Position numbers and translations under genes: made by a program
Notes under the pieces: model-generated
Seen by the model: only the letters and a program-made list of their open reading frames with translations
What the model was told of the DNA's origin: nothing
Databases searched by the model: none
Shown here: in pieces, positions 41,472 through 50,510 of the stretch
Numbering within the stretch: position 1 is the stretch's first letter
How the letters are laid out: every line of letters begins with the position of its first letter
Assembly: GCA_934447715.1 (NCBI GenBank)
Contig: CAKSER010000003.1
Coordinates: 1-64,000 of the forward strand
DNA length: 64,000 bases
Reading direction: 5' to 3'
Source: an uncultured Eubacteriales bacterium
GTDB taxonomy: Bacteria > Bacillota > Clostridia > Oscillospirales > CAG-272

Positions 41472-43773
41472 TTATAAAATCCTCAAGCTCTGATTTGTAA
41501 TCCGGAACTATTTCGTATCCGTTTTCCTTGTTTTCGATGGCAATGTCGCCTATGACATCGTAAAGGGTGTCGTTTACTGTTTCCGCAAGCGCGTCCGGGA
41601 GAAGGTTGTGCTCGTTTGCAAGACGGTTAAAGCCTGCCGAGTCGCACTCTAAAAGATATGAAAGCGCCGTGACGACGATGCTTCTCTCGCCGCCGCCGGC
41701 CGGGCCGCCTGCAGTGCCAGACCTACCGGCCGGGCCGGAGCCGTCTACTTCGTCAGCGCTGCCCATGTTGTTTGTGCAGCCCTTGCTGTCTGTGCGGTTT
41801 TCGCTCGTAATGCTTTTGTCTGACGAACCATCAATCGAACCACCGGCCGAGCCGGAGCCAACTACTTCGTCCGTGCTGTCCTTGTTGTCAGTGTGGTTTT
41901 CGCACGCGCTGCTTTCACCGCCCGACGCGTTCGGATCAGCCGGTTGACCTGCATAGAGCGAGGCATTATCCTGCGCCGATTTCTGCTCTGCCGGCTGTTC
42001 CTGCACCTGTCCTGCCGCCCCGGTTTTATTTCCTGCATTTTGTTCATTCCCGGATTTTTTGCTTTGCCCCTTAAGAAAAGCACCGGAGCTGTCTGTTTCC
42101 TCGTCCGAAACAAGCATGTCGGTCGCTGCCCATGCCTCCTCTTCAAGGCGTAGGGAATATTCTGCCGAAAATCCGGTATTTTTTGCGTCATAGTCCTTTT
42201 CGTAATCGGGAGATACATCTGCCGGTCTTTCGGCTGCGTGAGCCGCCTTTTTCTGCTTTGCGCGCTCCTTGTACGGCTTAAAATACTCGTCAACCGCTTC
42301 GCGAAGCTGTATTCTCAGCTCCGGAACATGGAACTTGCTCTTTATACCGAGAAGCGACCTGATCTGGTTCTCGGCGTATTTTACCGTGTCGGTTGCCGCA
42401 AAGCGCAGCTCGGTCGATCTTGAAACCGTGAGATATTCGATCTCGATCTCCCTTTTAATGTCATATGCGCAGACCGCCGAGTCGTATGCAATTCTTTTTG
42501 TTTTTCTGTTTATAAGAATCTCGTCCTCAAAGATGCTCGGCACCTTTCCGTTTAGTGCTCCGCTTTCCTCAAGCTTCGAAAAGGCATAGCAGAAGGCTCT
42601 TTTAATGTGCTTGTCAAACAGATGGCGGTTCTTGTCGTTTATAAACTTGCTCTGACGGTAATTATATGTGGAGCAGTTCAAAAAGATCGCATTGACAAGC
42701 GGAGAGCCCTCGGATTTGTCAAGGCCGAGATAGAATTCGGTAAACGAGCAGTATCTTAGAATATCCGAAAGGAAGTCGGAAAAGCATCCCGGCTCCGGCA
42801 TGACCGAGTTTACAAGACAGTAGTCGCAAAGCCATTCGCAAAGCTCCTTGTCAAGCCTGGGGAATTCCTCCCTGTACGCCGTCCAGACGTCGATTATTAA
42901 ATTCTGCCCTTCCTTAGGAGGAATGAGATCCGGAAGATTGATAATCTCAAAGACATAGAGGAGAATGTAGCTGTATGAGGTGCGGATGTGCTTCCCTCTT
43001 CTTATGTTGTTTCTCCACCAGATGTAGTATGAAAACTGCTCGCCCGAAAGATGGATGTACTGCGGAAGATAGGAAAAGAACGGCTGAAAGTCGCACTCTC
43101 TTCCGTCAAGGTCGAAGTATTCGACAGCAGATGCCCTAAACCTTTCGTAGAACATGTATTTCTGATCCCAGGATTTGACTCTGACATCGTAAATTAACGG
43201 ACTTTTGGGGCGGTATTCGGTAATAAGCTCGGAATAGCCGGCATTCCTCTTGGTTTTTTCGTAGTTCAGCCCGAAGCCAAAGTCAAAATCGAGGTCAAGC
43301 TCGGAATTTTTGTCCTCTGCCTCCTCCGCTTCCTTTTTCTTTGCCTGAATTCCGACCTTGATCGAGTCGAAATCAGAAGGGGTGAACCAGTTGTCGTACC
43401 TTACGCTGCTGTCCGAGCCTACGATCTTGATGCTCTCCATGTCGTAGTTTATCGTGTTGCCGTCTACATCAAGGCCGACCTTGCCCTGGGCACATTTAAG
43501 CGCCTCCTTTGCGGCTTTAAGACGCAGGTCAAAGTCGGACGGCTTGTTGTTTTCGCTTTTTGGAGATTTCGCCTTGCTGCTGCCTTTTTCTGCTGCCTCT
43601 CTTTTAGGAATCTTTTCTTGCGGCAGCTCGCTCTTTTTGTCGTTTTTAAGACGCACCTCGACGGGATCGGTGTCGGGAAACAGCCGTTTGCCGTAGGGAT
43701 GCTTCGGGATCATCATGTCAAGATTCCAAAAATCGTCCTGATCGAAAAAGTCGGAATTGCCTTTCTTCGACAC
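41464..43773 (-). CDS. TerB-N/TerB-C domain protein
   Basis: 769 residues with a GTG start at 43773. TerB-N-like region around residues 205-340: YFDLDGRECDFQPFFSYLPQY, LSGEQFSYYIWWRNNIRRGKH and SYSYILLYVFEIINL. TerB-C-like region at the end: SYLLECDSAGFNRLANEHNLLPDALAETVND, then YDVIGDIAIE. These domains belong to the predicted tellurite/stress/phage-response (Ter) network. Between them is an Asp/Ser/Gly-rich segment containing the GSGSAGGS cassette and a partial internal duplication. Coupled to the BrxD-like ATPase (8-base overlap). The helicase often reported with such genes is missing here. Confidence 0.78.
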   Translation of the reverse strand: MSKKGNSDFFDQDDFWNLDMMIPKHPYGKRLFPDTDPVEVRLKNDKKSELPQEKIPKREAAEKGSSKAKSPKSENNKPSDFDLRLKAAKEALKCAQGKVGLDVDGNTINYDMESIKIVGSDSSVRYDNWFTPSDFDSIKVGIQAKKKEAEEAEDKNSELDLDFDFGFGLNYEKTKRNAGYSELITEYRPKSPLIYDVRVKSWDQKYMFYERFRASAVEYFDLDGRECDFQPFFSYLPQYIHLSGEQFSYYIWWRNNIRRGKHIRTSYSYILLYVFEIINLPDLIPPKEGQNLIIDVWTAYREEFPRLDKELCEWLCDYCLVNSVMPEPGCFSDFLSDILRYCSFTEFYLGLDKSEGSPLVNAIFLNCSTYNYRQSKFINDKNRHLFDKHIKRAFCYAFSKLEESGALNGKVPSIFEDEILINRKTKRIAYDSAVCAYDIKREIEIEYLTVSRSTELRFAATDTVKYAENQIRSLLGIKSKFHVPELRIQLREAVDEYFKPYKERAKQKKAAHAAERPADVSPDYEKDYDAKNTGFSAEYSLRLEEEAWAATDMLVSDEETDSSGAFLKGQSKKSGNEQNAGNKTGAAGQVQEQPAEQKSAQDNASLYAGQPADPNASGGESSACENHTDNKDSTDEVVGSGSAGGSIDGSSDKSITSENRTDSKGCTNNMGSADEVDGSGPAGRSGTAGGPAGGGERSIVVTALSYLLECDSAGFNRLANEHNLLPDALAETVNDTLYDVIGDIAIENKENGYEIVPDYKSELEDFING

Positions 43774-43979
43774 GGTATCACCATCCTTTTCTTAAGACTT
43801 TTGAGCTTTTTGAGCGTTTATGCCGTTTGCACCGATATCCTTTTTGCCTTTTTTTCCTGTTTTTTTAATTCTGTCTTGCCTTTTTGCTGCGCTTTTCTGC
43901 TCTGATGCTGTATATTCTGCCGGGACAACCGACGAATGACGGTCGATCAGGCGTGCCGACTGATCAGGTGATTACCTGT

Positions 43980-45701
43980 TCAGATTCCCATCATACGGAC
44001 GATGTCCTTTTCGCAGGAGGATTCCTTTTCGCGGGCATCCTCTTCGGTTTTGCCCTTCATCATTACATAGATTTTTACCTTCGGCTCGGTTCCGGACGGG
44101 CGGACGACAACCGCGCTTCCTCCGAGCTCAAAGTAGAGCACATCCGACTGCGGAAGCCCGGTCGGCATGACCTTGCCGCTTTCGGTCTCGGTTCTCGTGC
44201 CTGCAAGATAGTCGCGGACTGCGGTGACCTTTTCGCTTCCGATCGTCTTCGGAATGTCGTTTCTAAGCCTTACCATCAGCTTTTCGAGCTTTTCTGCCGC
44301 ATCGATTCCGGTCACCTCAAAGCTGATCGTCTTTTCGGTGTAGTAGCCGTATTTTTTGTAGATTTCAAGGATTGCATCGTACAGCGTCATACCCTTTGAG
44401 CGGTAGTACGCCGCCATCTCGCAGACAAGCAGAGAGGCTACAACCGCGTCCTTGTCTCTTGCATAGGTTCCCTTTAAATAGCCGTAGCTTTCCTCAAAGC
44501 CGAGAAGATATGTTCCCTTGCCCTCCTCCTCGTGCTTCTTTATAACCTCGCCGATATACTTAAAGCCGGTAAGAACCTCGTACATCTTTACGCCGTTTAC
44601 CCGGCAGATTTCGCTTGCAAGCTCTGTCGAGACAATGCTCTTTACGGCATATGCATCCTTGTCAAGACCGCCGCAGAGCTTGTATGCCGTGATGATGTAT
44701 TCAAGCAGCAGCGCGCCCATCTGGTTTCCGGAAAGCGGAACAAAGCTTCCGTCCCCCCTCTTTACCATTACTCCCATACGGTCGGCATCCGGATCTGTCG
44801 CGATAATAAGATCGCTGCCGTGCTTTTCTGCAAGCTCGATTCCGAGGCTGAACGACTCGGCAAATTCCGGGTTCGGGTGGGAAACAGTCGGGAAATTTCC
44901 GTCCGGAATCATCTGCTCCGGAACAGTAATGAGATTTTTCAGTCCGGCGCGTTTTAAAACCTCCGGAACAAGAATTCTTCCGGTTCCGTGAAGCGGAGTG
45001 TAGACAACCGCCATGTCCGGCTGGTCGGCAATTGCGTTCTTGTTTACCGTCTGCTTAAGAACGCAGTCAAGATATTCGTCGTCAAGCGAACGGGGGATGT
45101 AGCTTATCATGCCGTCACTTAAGAGCTTGTCAAAGCTGTCGGTTTTTACTCCTTCGAAAATGTCGGTTCTATCGATGATTTCGGAGATTTCCTCTGCCTG
45201 CTCCGGACCGATCTGCGCACCGTCGCTGTAATAAACCTTGTAGCCGTTGTACTGCTTCTGGTTGTGGGATGCGGTAATGTTGATGCCGGCAATGCATTTA
45301 AGCCTTCTTACTGCAAACGAAAGCTCCGGCGTCGGGCAGGAAAGAGAGAAGATATGCACCTTGATCCCGTTTGCGGCAAGGACAGCCGCAGAGCGCTTTG
45401 CAAACAGCTCGGAATTGTTTCTTGTGTCATATGCGATCGCAATCTCGCCGCCGCCCTGACGCAGAATGAAGTCTGCAAGCGCCTGAGTTGCTCTTTGAAT
45501 CGTGTAGATGTTGATTTTCGAGGTTCCTGCCGACATGATCCCCCGGATTCCGGCGGTGCCGAAGCTCATTTCGTCCTTAAAGCGGAAAGCGATTTCGTCG
45601 TCATTTCCCTTTATCGACTCAAGCTCCTTTTTCATGTCGTCGCAGAGCCCGGGATAGCCGAGCCATTTTTCGTATTTTTCTCTGGTCTCTTTGGTAAGCA
45701 T
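43980..45701 (-). CDS. pgcA: Phosphosugar mutase (PgcA-type phosphoglucomutase)
   Basis: 573 residues, the usual length of the alpha-PGM/PMM long form. It interconverts glucose-1-phosphate and glucose-6-phosphate (or mannose equivalents), feeding UDP-glucose and wall/glycolipid synthesis. Motifs: FGTAGIRGIM near the start, the phosphoserine loop GINITASHNQKQYNGYKVY, metal loop ATDPDADRMGV, sugar loop GFEESYGYL and phosphate-binding VVRPSGTEPKVKIY. About 200 bp separate it from the TerB-type gene downstream. Confidence 0.95.
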   Translation of the reverse strand: MLTKETREKYEKWLGYPGLCDDMKKELESIKGNDDEIAFRFKDEMSFGTAGIRGIMSAGTSKINIYTIQRATQALADFILRQGGGEIAIAYDTRNNSELFAKRSAAVLAANGIKVHIFSLSCPTPELSFAVRRLKCIAGINITASHNQKQYNGYKVYYSDGAQIGPEQAEEISEIIDRTDIFEGVKTDSFDKLLSDGMISYIPRSLDDEYLDCVLKQTVNKNAIADQPDMAVVYTPLHGTGRILVPEVLKRAGLKNLITVPEQMIPDGNFPTVSHPNPEFAESFSLGIELAEKHGSDLIIATDPDADRMGVMVKRGDGSFVPLSGNQMGALLLEYIITAYKLCGGLDKDAYAVKSIVSTELASEICRVNGVKMYEVLTGFKYIGEVIKKHEEEGKGTYLLGFEESYGYLKGTYARDKDAVVASLLVCEMAAYYRSKGMTLYDAILEIYKKYGYYTEKTISFEVTGIDAAEKLEKLMVRLRNDIPKTIGSEKVTAVRDYLAGTRTETESGKVMPTGLPQSDVLYFELGGSAVVVRPSGTEPKVKIYVMMKGKTEEDAREKESSCEKDIVRMMGI

Positions 45702-45908
45702 ACTTGTCTCCTGATAGTGCTGCGCGATACCGGCAGCGGTGAAAATTAGATAAAATTAAATTGATTAAATTGACTAAATTGAATTGTAATATATTAAGCA
45801 GTATAGCTGCTTTTTTCTGATTTGTTAAAGTGTTAAAGCCGTCGGCATTCTGTGAGCCTTTTTGCATTCGGCCCGGCTGAAACCCGACAAAGGCTCTGAT
45901 GCCTTAGA

Positions 45909-46940
45909 CTACCCGACGGTAAAATCGATAATCGGAAAAAAGCCCTTTAGAACAAACTGAGGACACTCCAGAAACAGGTAAAGAAAAAAGCCTCCGGGAT
46001 CCGCACCCTTGCTTAGCGTAAAGAAAAACTCGGAAATAAAAACTCCGTCGGAGTATTCCGCAGGGACGGTGTCGATTCGTTTTACGAATGCGTCAAAGCA
46101 GCCTGCCGCGGTGATCAGCTCGGCAATCCGGCTTCCGTCAATAGAAGAAATTCCGACCTTGATGCCTGTTTCTATTTTGCCTATAGACGGCTTGATATAT
46201 TCGATGTTTTTCTTCAGCAGCGCAAATTCGGTTCTGCTCGAGTCGGAAAGGACGATCTCGGTTGTCATGACGGTCTTTAAATCGTACCTGTCGATAAGCG
46301 AGCAAAAGCCGGACAGCCTTCCCTCCGAGCCGTTTGTCACCGGCACCGTGCAGTAGGCGCTTCTTGAAAAGAACACGTCGTCGCACGCCTCGCGGAAGCT
46401 GGATGCCTCCTTTAAGGGCACTCTGCCGAGCACATCCGAAAAGCGCCTTGCTGCCTGCTCGGATGCCCTGCCGTATACAAAGGATATCGTGTTTTCGTCG
46501 GATTCCTCCTCTGCCGTATCAAAAAACAGACGCGTAAGCCTGTCATACGGCAGGCTGCCCTTTTTTAGGGTGTGCCAGAGCTGTCTGCAAAGAAATGCTT
46601 TTTCCTCTGCCGAAAGCCCGGTTTTTACGGTAAGCTCCTTGTAGCTTGTAACAAACCGCTCCCGGTCAACCCTTTCGGGGGATGGATTTTTTAATCCGGC
46701 GCCCCGGTATAACGGATCCGGAAAGGATGCACTTTCCTGCCTTCTATTTATAAAATTCCTGTCCGAATAGATGTCATCGATGTCATCAGCGTAGGAAAGC
46801 TCGGAGGCATCCTTTTCGGAGGAGGAAATTATCAGCTCTGCAAGCTCGCTTAGGTGGGCAAGGCGGCGCTCCTTTACAGATTTTCTCTTTTTTTCAAGCC
46901 GTAAAAGGTTTTCCTTTACAATCTGCTCCGGTGTCATCAT
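45909..46940 (-). CDS. Unknown protein immediately downstream of htpG
   Basis: 343 residues, not recognised. It is soluble, with no signal peptide or membrane span. The N terminus is basic and helical (NLLRLEKKRKSVKERRLAHLSELAELI); the rest is mixed alpha/beta with no catalytic signature. The start codon directly abuts the htpG stop (46941), so the two are probably cotranslated, which suggests a link to the chaperone or its clients. Confidence 0.7.
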   Translation of the reverse strand: MMTPEQIVKENLLRLEKKRKSVKERRLAHLSELAELIISSSEKDASELSYADDIDDIYSDRNFINRRQESASFPDPLYRGAGLKNPSPERVDRERFVTSYKELTVKTGLSAEEKAFLCRQLWHTLKKGSLPYDRLTRLFFDTAEEESDENTISFVYGRASEQAARRFSDVLGRVPLKEASSFREACDDVFFSRSAYCTVPVTNGSEGRLSGFCSLIDRYDLKTVMTTEIVLSDSSRTEFALLKKNIEYIKPSIGKIETGIKVGISSIDGSRIAELITAAGCFDAFVKRIDTVPAEYSDGVFISEFFFTLSKGADPGGFFLYLFLECPQFVLKGFFPIIDFTVG

Positions 46941-48893
46941 TTATTTGCAGAAGCTGTTTTCAAGCAGAGAGAAGCTTCCGTCAAGGAATGCCTTAAGCTC
47001 GTCTGCACTGAGCGTCCTCTGACCCAAAAGCGCAAGCGAATAGACCTGCTTTGCAACAGGAAGTACCTCGTCCCTGCTTTCCTTGAGCTTTTCGCTCATC
47101 GAGCGGACAAGCCTGCTGTTGGAGTTTAAGATCAGCGAAGCCTCGCTTTCCTTTCCTGCGTCCGGCATGCCGTACATCTTCATCATCTCGGCAAATCTTC
47201 TCGACTGCTCGCTGATGTTTAAAACCGCAGGGATCTTTTCGTCCTTTAACGGCTCAAATTTGACTGTCAGTTTGTCATTTTTTGAAACCTCCTTGAACAG
47301 AGAGACAAGCGCCTCGTCCTCGAGCTTTTCCCCGTCTCCCTTAAGAGCGTCTGCAACATCGGCATCGATGCGGACGAATTTTACATCCTTGTTTTCGCTT
47401 TCGATAAAGGTGATGAACTGGTTGTCAAGCAGGTGAGGCAGCTCGAGAATCTCGATTCCCTGACTCTGGTACATTGAAATATACTGCGACTGCGCCACCT
47501 TGTCGGAGGCGTAGTATACGGTGTTTTCGTGCTTTTCCTTTGCATTTTCAAGATACTTTTCAAGGGTTGTATAGCTGCCGTCGGTTTTTTTGTAGATTAC
47601 CGAGCCCTTGATTTTTTCATAGAACTTCCTGTCTTTAAGCGAGCCGTACTCGACAAAGACCTTGAGGTCGTCCCAGAGCTTTTCGTAGTTTTCACGGTCG
47701 GTGTTGTAAAGAGAATTGAGCTTGTCGGCGACCTTCTTTACGATGTGCGCGGAGATCTTGTTTACATAGCCGCTCGTCTGCAGATAGCTTCTTGAAACAT
47801 TGAGCGGAAGCTCCGGACAGTCGATCACTCCCTTGAGCATAAGAAGATATTCCGGAATGACCTCCTTGATGTTGTCCGCGACAAATACCTGATTGTAGTA
47901 GAGCTTTACCTGACCCTCAAGGCTTTCGAATTCGTGATTCAGCTTCGGGAAGAAAAGTATTCCCTTGAAGTTAAGCGGATATTCCGCGTTTATGTGAATG
48001 TGGAAAAGCGGCTCCTTGTAGTCGTTAAAGACCTTGCGGTAGAAGTCGTTGTACTCCTCTTCGGTGCACTCGGAGGGGGACTTCATCCAGAGTGGAGTCG
48101 TGTCGTTTATCGGCTTCTCCTCTGCGGCCTTCTCGGCATTCTCTGCCTTTTTATCGTCTTCGCTGTTTTCACCGCCTTCACTGCTCTTTTCACCTTCGCC
48201 GCCTTCGCCGTTTCCTTTTTCGTCCGGCTCGGAGGTCTTCTTTTCGCCGTCGTCAAAATAGATCTCAACCGGCATGAACGAGCAGTACTTTTCAAGCGCT
48301 GCCCTTAGTGTGTAGGAATTCAGATATTCCTCTCCCTCCTCGGAAATCTGCATGATGATCTCGGTTCCGACAGTGTCCTTTGAGGATTCCGACATTTCAT
48401 AGTCTCCGCTGTCATTGCAGATCCATTTTGCCGCCTTGCCGCCGAGGCATGAAAGGCTGTTTACCTCGACAGATTCGCTTACCATGAATAAGGAGTAAAA
48501 GCCGAGTCCGAAATGGCCGATGATTCCGTCTGCGTCATTTGAGTTTTCACCCTCGTATTTCTGAATAAAATCGAGCGCGCCGGAAAGAGCGATCTGGCAG
48601 AGATATTTTTCCATCTCCTCCGCCGTCATGCCGATTCCGTTGTCGGTAACGGTAATTGTCTTTTCCTCCTTGTCGAGCTTGACGTCGATTCTGTACTTTC
48701 CGTCAAATTCCGGTGCCTTGCCGAGCGATATCAGTCTCTTTCTCTTTGTGATCGCGTCGCAGGCGTTTGATACGATTTCTCTTATAAAAATATCCTTTTC
48801 GGAATACAGCCACTTTTTGATAACCGGGAAAATATGCTCTGTTTCAACAGAAATTCCGCCTTTTCTTGTGCTGCTTTGTTCGTTTTGTTCCAT
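46941..48893 (-). CDS. htpG: Hsp90-family chaperone HtpG
   Basis: 650 residues. ATP-driven homodimeric chaperone. N-terminal GHKL ATPase motifs: EIVSNACDAI, TVTDNGIGMT and IIGHFGLGFYS. The middle domain has the catalytic-loop Arg in LPLNVSRSYLQ. The usual charged linker is expanded into a Glu/Gly/Lys-rich low-complexity stretch (about 222-265) before NDTTPLWMKSPSE. ATG at 48893 follows AAGGAGACGG. No CIRCE operator was seen upstream. Confidence 0.95.
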   Translation of the reverse strand: MEQNEQSSTRKGGISVETEHIFPVIKKWLYSEKDIFIREIVSNACDAITKRKRLISLGKAPEFDGKYRIDVKLDKEEKTITVTDNGIGMTAEEMEKYLCQIALSGALDFIQKYEGENSNDADGIIGHFGLGFYSLFMVSESVEVNSLSCLGGKAAKWICNDSGDYEMSESSKDTVGTEIIMQISEEGEEYLNSYTLRAALEKYCSFMPVEIYFDDGEKKTSEPDEKGNGEGGEGEKSSEGGENSEDDKKAENAEKAAEEKPINDTTPLWMKSPSECTEEEYNDFYRKVFNDYKEPLFHIHINAEYPLNFKGILFFPKLNHEFESLEGQVKLYYNQVFVADNIKEVIPEYLLMLKGVIDCPELPLNVSRSYLQTSGYVNKISAHIVKKVADKLNSLYNTDRENYEKLWDDLKVFVEYGSLKDRKFYEKIKGSVIYKKTDGSYTTLEKYLENAKEKHENTVYYASDKVAQSQYISMYQSQGIEILELPHLLDNQFITFIESENKDVKFVRIDADVADALKGDGEKLEDEALVSLFKEVSKNDKLTVKFEPLKDEKIPAVLNISEQSRRFAEMMKMYGMPDAGKESEASLILNSNSRLVRSMSEKLKESRDEVLPVAKQVYSLALLGQRTLSADELKAFLDGSFSLLENSFCK

Positions 48894-48965
48894 AATTAAC
48901 CGTCTCCTTTTTTAAGGGATGAGTATTCCAAAATTACAGAATACTGTCCGAATTGTTAATATAGT

Positions 48966-48994
48966 ATTTTAACATGCCGATTGTTTTATTTCAA
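48966..48994 (-). promoter_or_regulatory. Sigma-A promoter of htpG
   Basis: On the minus strand, TTGAAA (48989-48994), 17 bases, TAAAAT (48966-48971), about 75 bp upstream of the start. Confidence 0.75.
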
Positions 48995-49167
48995 TCTGAT
49001 ATTTGTAAAATTTTTACGCTGTTTTTGAAGCCTTTTTTTCATATTATATTATAAAGCAGGTCGGAAAAAGCCGAAAAATGTCGTATTGTGAAAAAATGAC
49101 GCATCGGCGGCATTTTAAAAAGGCAGCAGCTTTTTGCCCGATGTACGCTGCTTTTAAACAGCCTCGG

Positions 49168-49205
49168 CATAAAAAACGAGACACATCCCGAAAAAGGTGT
49201 GCCTC
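49168..49205 (-). terminator. Terminator downstream of alr
   Basis: On the minus strand GAGGCACA pairs with TGTGTCTC (one G-T pair), loop of about 12, followed by GTTTTTT. It starts 7 bases after the alr stop. Confidence 0.8.
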
Positions 49206-49211
49206 AAAAAG

Positions 49212-50348
49212 CTATTCAATATAAATTTTCGGGATGCGGTCCCTGTCAAGCGAGCAGACGATTTCATACGGAATCGTAAGAGCCTTTTTTGCAACCTCGT
49301 CGGCTGTAATGACCTCGTTCCCGTCGCTTCCTATAACCGTCGCAATGTCTCCCGGAAGAACCGAATCGATATCGGTCACGTCAACCATGACCTGATCCAT
49401 GCAGACCCTTCCTAAAATCCTTGCTCTTTTTCCGTGTATAAGAATGTCGCCGCAGTCGGAAAGAAGCCGCGGAAGACCGTCTGCATAGCCGCAGCAGAGG
49501 GTCGCGATCCGCGTTTCTCTGCTTGTTTTGTATGTATGCCCGTAGCTTACTCCGACGCCGCTCGGAACGGTTTTGACAGTTTCGACCCTTGTTTTAAGAG
49601 AAAGTGCCGGAATAAGATCAAGAGCGCCGTCTTTCATTTCGGAATCCGGCTTGATTCCGTAGAGAATGATCCCGGCTCTGACCATTTCGCGCTCGACTGG
49701 AAGCTCCATGATTGCGGCGCTGTTGTCGATGCTGCAGATCGGGATTTTGATGCCGCATTTTTTAAGCTCGGATATAAACGAGTCGAATTTCTGCTTCTGA
49801 AGATATGATACGGTCTTGTCGGGATCGTCCGAGCAGGCGTAATGGCTGAATATTCCTTCGACTAGGACAGAATCCTGTCTAAAGCAGCTCTTTGCCTCCT
49901 CAAGACCGCTTTCGGTACAGGAAAAGCCGATTCTTGTCATTCCGGTGTCGAGTGCAAGGAAGCAGCGCGCGGTTTTGCCCTGCTTTTTTGCGGTGTCTGA
50001 AAGCACTTTCATGTCGGAGCCCGAAAATATCGCCGGCATGATGTCCGCTTCGATAAGCTCGGAAAAAAGCTCTGGCGATGTCCAGCCGAGAATCAGAATG
50101 TCGTTTTTCACGCCGGAGCGGCGCAGCTCGAGCGCCTCGTAAAGCGATGCGACACCAAAAGCGTATACATCGTCCTTAATCAGCTCGGAAAGCATTTTTG
50201 CCCCGTGGCCGTATGCGTTTGCCTTGACGACCGCCATTATTTTCGTTCCCTTGGGAACGGCTTTTTTTATTTCGTCAAGATTGTGCCTTAAAGCCCCTTT
50301 TTTAATCTCGACCCATGTTCTTGATGTCAAGTAGCTGTCGGTAATCAA
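49212..50348 (-). CDS. alr: Alanine racemase
   Basis: 378 residues, normal length. PLP enzyme interconverting L- and D-alanine for peptidoglycan. The PLP lysine is in VVKANAYGHGA; the catalytic Tyr is in GVSYGHTYKT; RVCMDQVMVDVTD and PYEIVCSL are also typical. The start is TTG at 50348, after GGAGGGTAG. The next gene upstream (50511) is on the same strand. Confidence 0.95.
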   Translation of the reverse strand: MITDSYLTSRTWVEIKKGALRHNLDEIKKAVPKGTKIMAVVKANAYGHGAKMLSELIKDDVYAFGVASLYEALELRRSGVKNDILILGWTSPELFSELIEADIMPAIFSGSDMKVLSDTAKKQGKTARCFLALDTGMTRIGFSCTESGLEEAKSCFRQDSVLVEGIFSHYACSDDPDKTVSYLQKQKFDSFISELKKCGIKIPICSIDNSAAIMELPVEREMVRAGIILYGIKPDSEMKDGALDLIPALSLKTRVETVKTVPSGVGVSYGHTYKTSRETRIATLCCGYADGLPRLLSDCGDILIHGKRARILGRVCMDQVMVDVTDIDSVLPGDIATVIGSDGNEVITADEVAKKALTIPYEIVCSLDRDRIPKIYIE

Positions 50349-50510
50349 AACTACCCTCCGTAAATTCCCGTTGTCATTTTTTGCACCGAAAATGTGCCAT
50401 AAATATTGCGCAGCAAGTTGTACCCTTTGCAGTCAACCGCCGCAGGTCTGCTGCATCGGTTCTGCCCTGACGCCCTCCGGTTTGCCGCCCCCCGGTTTGC
50501 TGCACCAAGG

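Larger units (their letters stand above)
48894..49211. other. Intergenic region between htpG and alr
   Basis: About 318 bp. It holds the htpG promoter (48966-48994) and the alr terminator (49168-49205). The middle is AT-rich with no gene on either strand. Confidence 0.7.

Noticed and set aside
40113..43773. A complete BREX system
   Set aside because: Only a BrxD-like ATPase is present; no pglX, pglZ, brxB, brxC or brxL was seen.
48894..49010. CIRCE (HrcA) operator before htpG
   Set aside because: No TTAGCACTC-N9-GAGTGCTAA-like inverted repeat was found.
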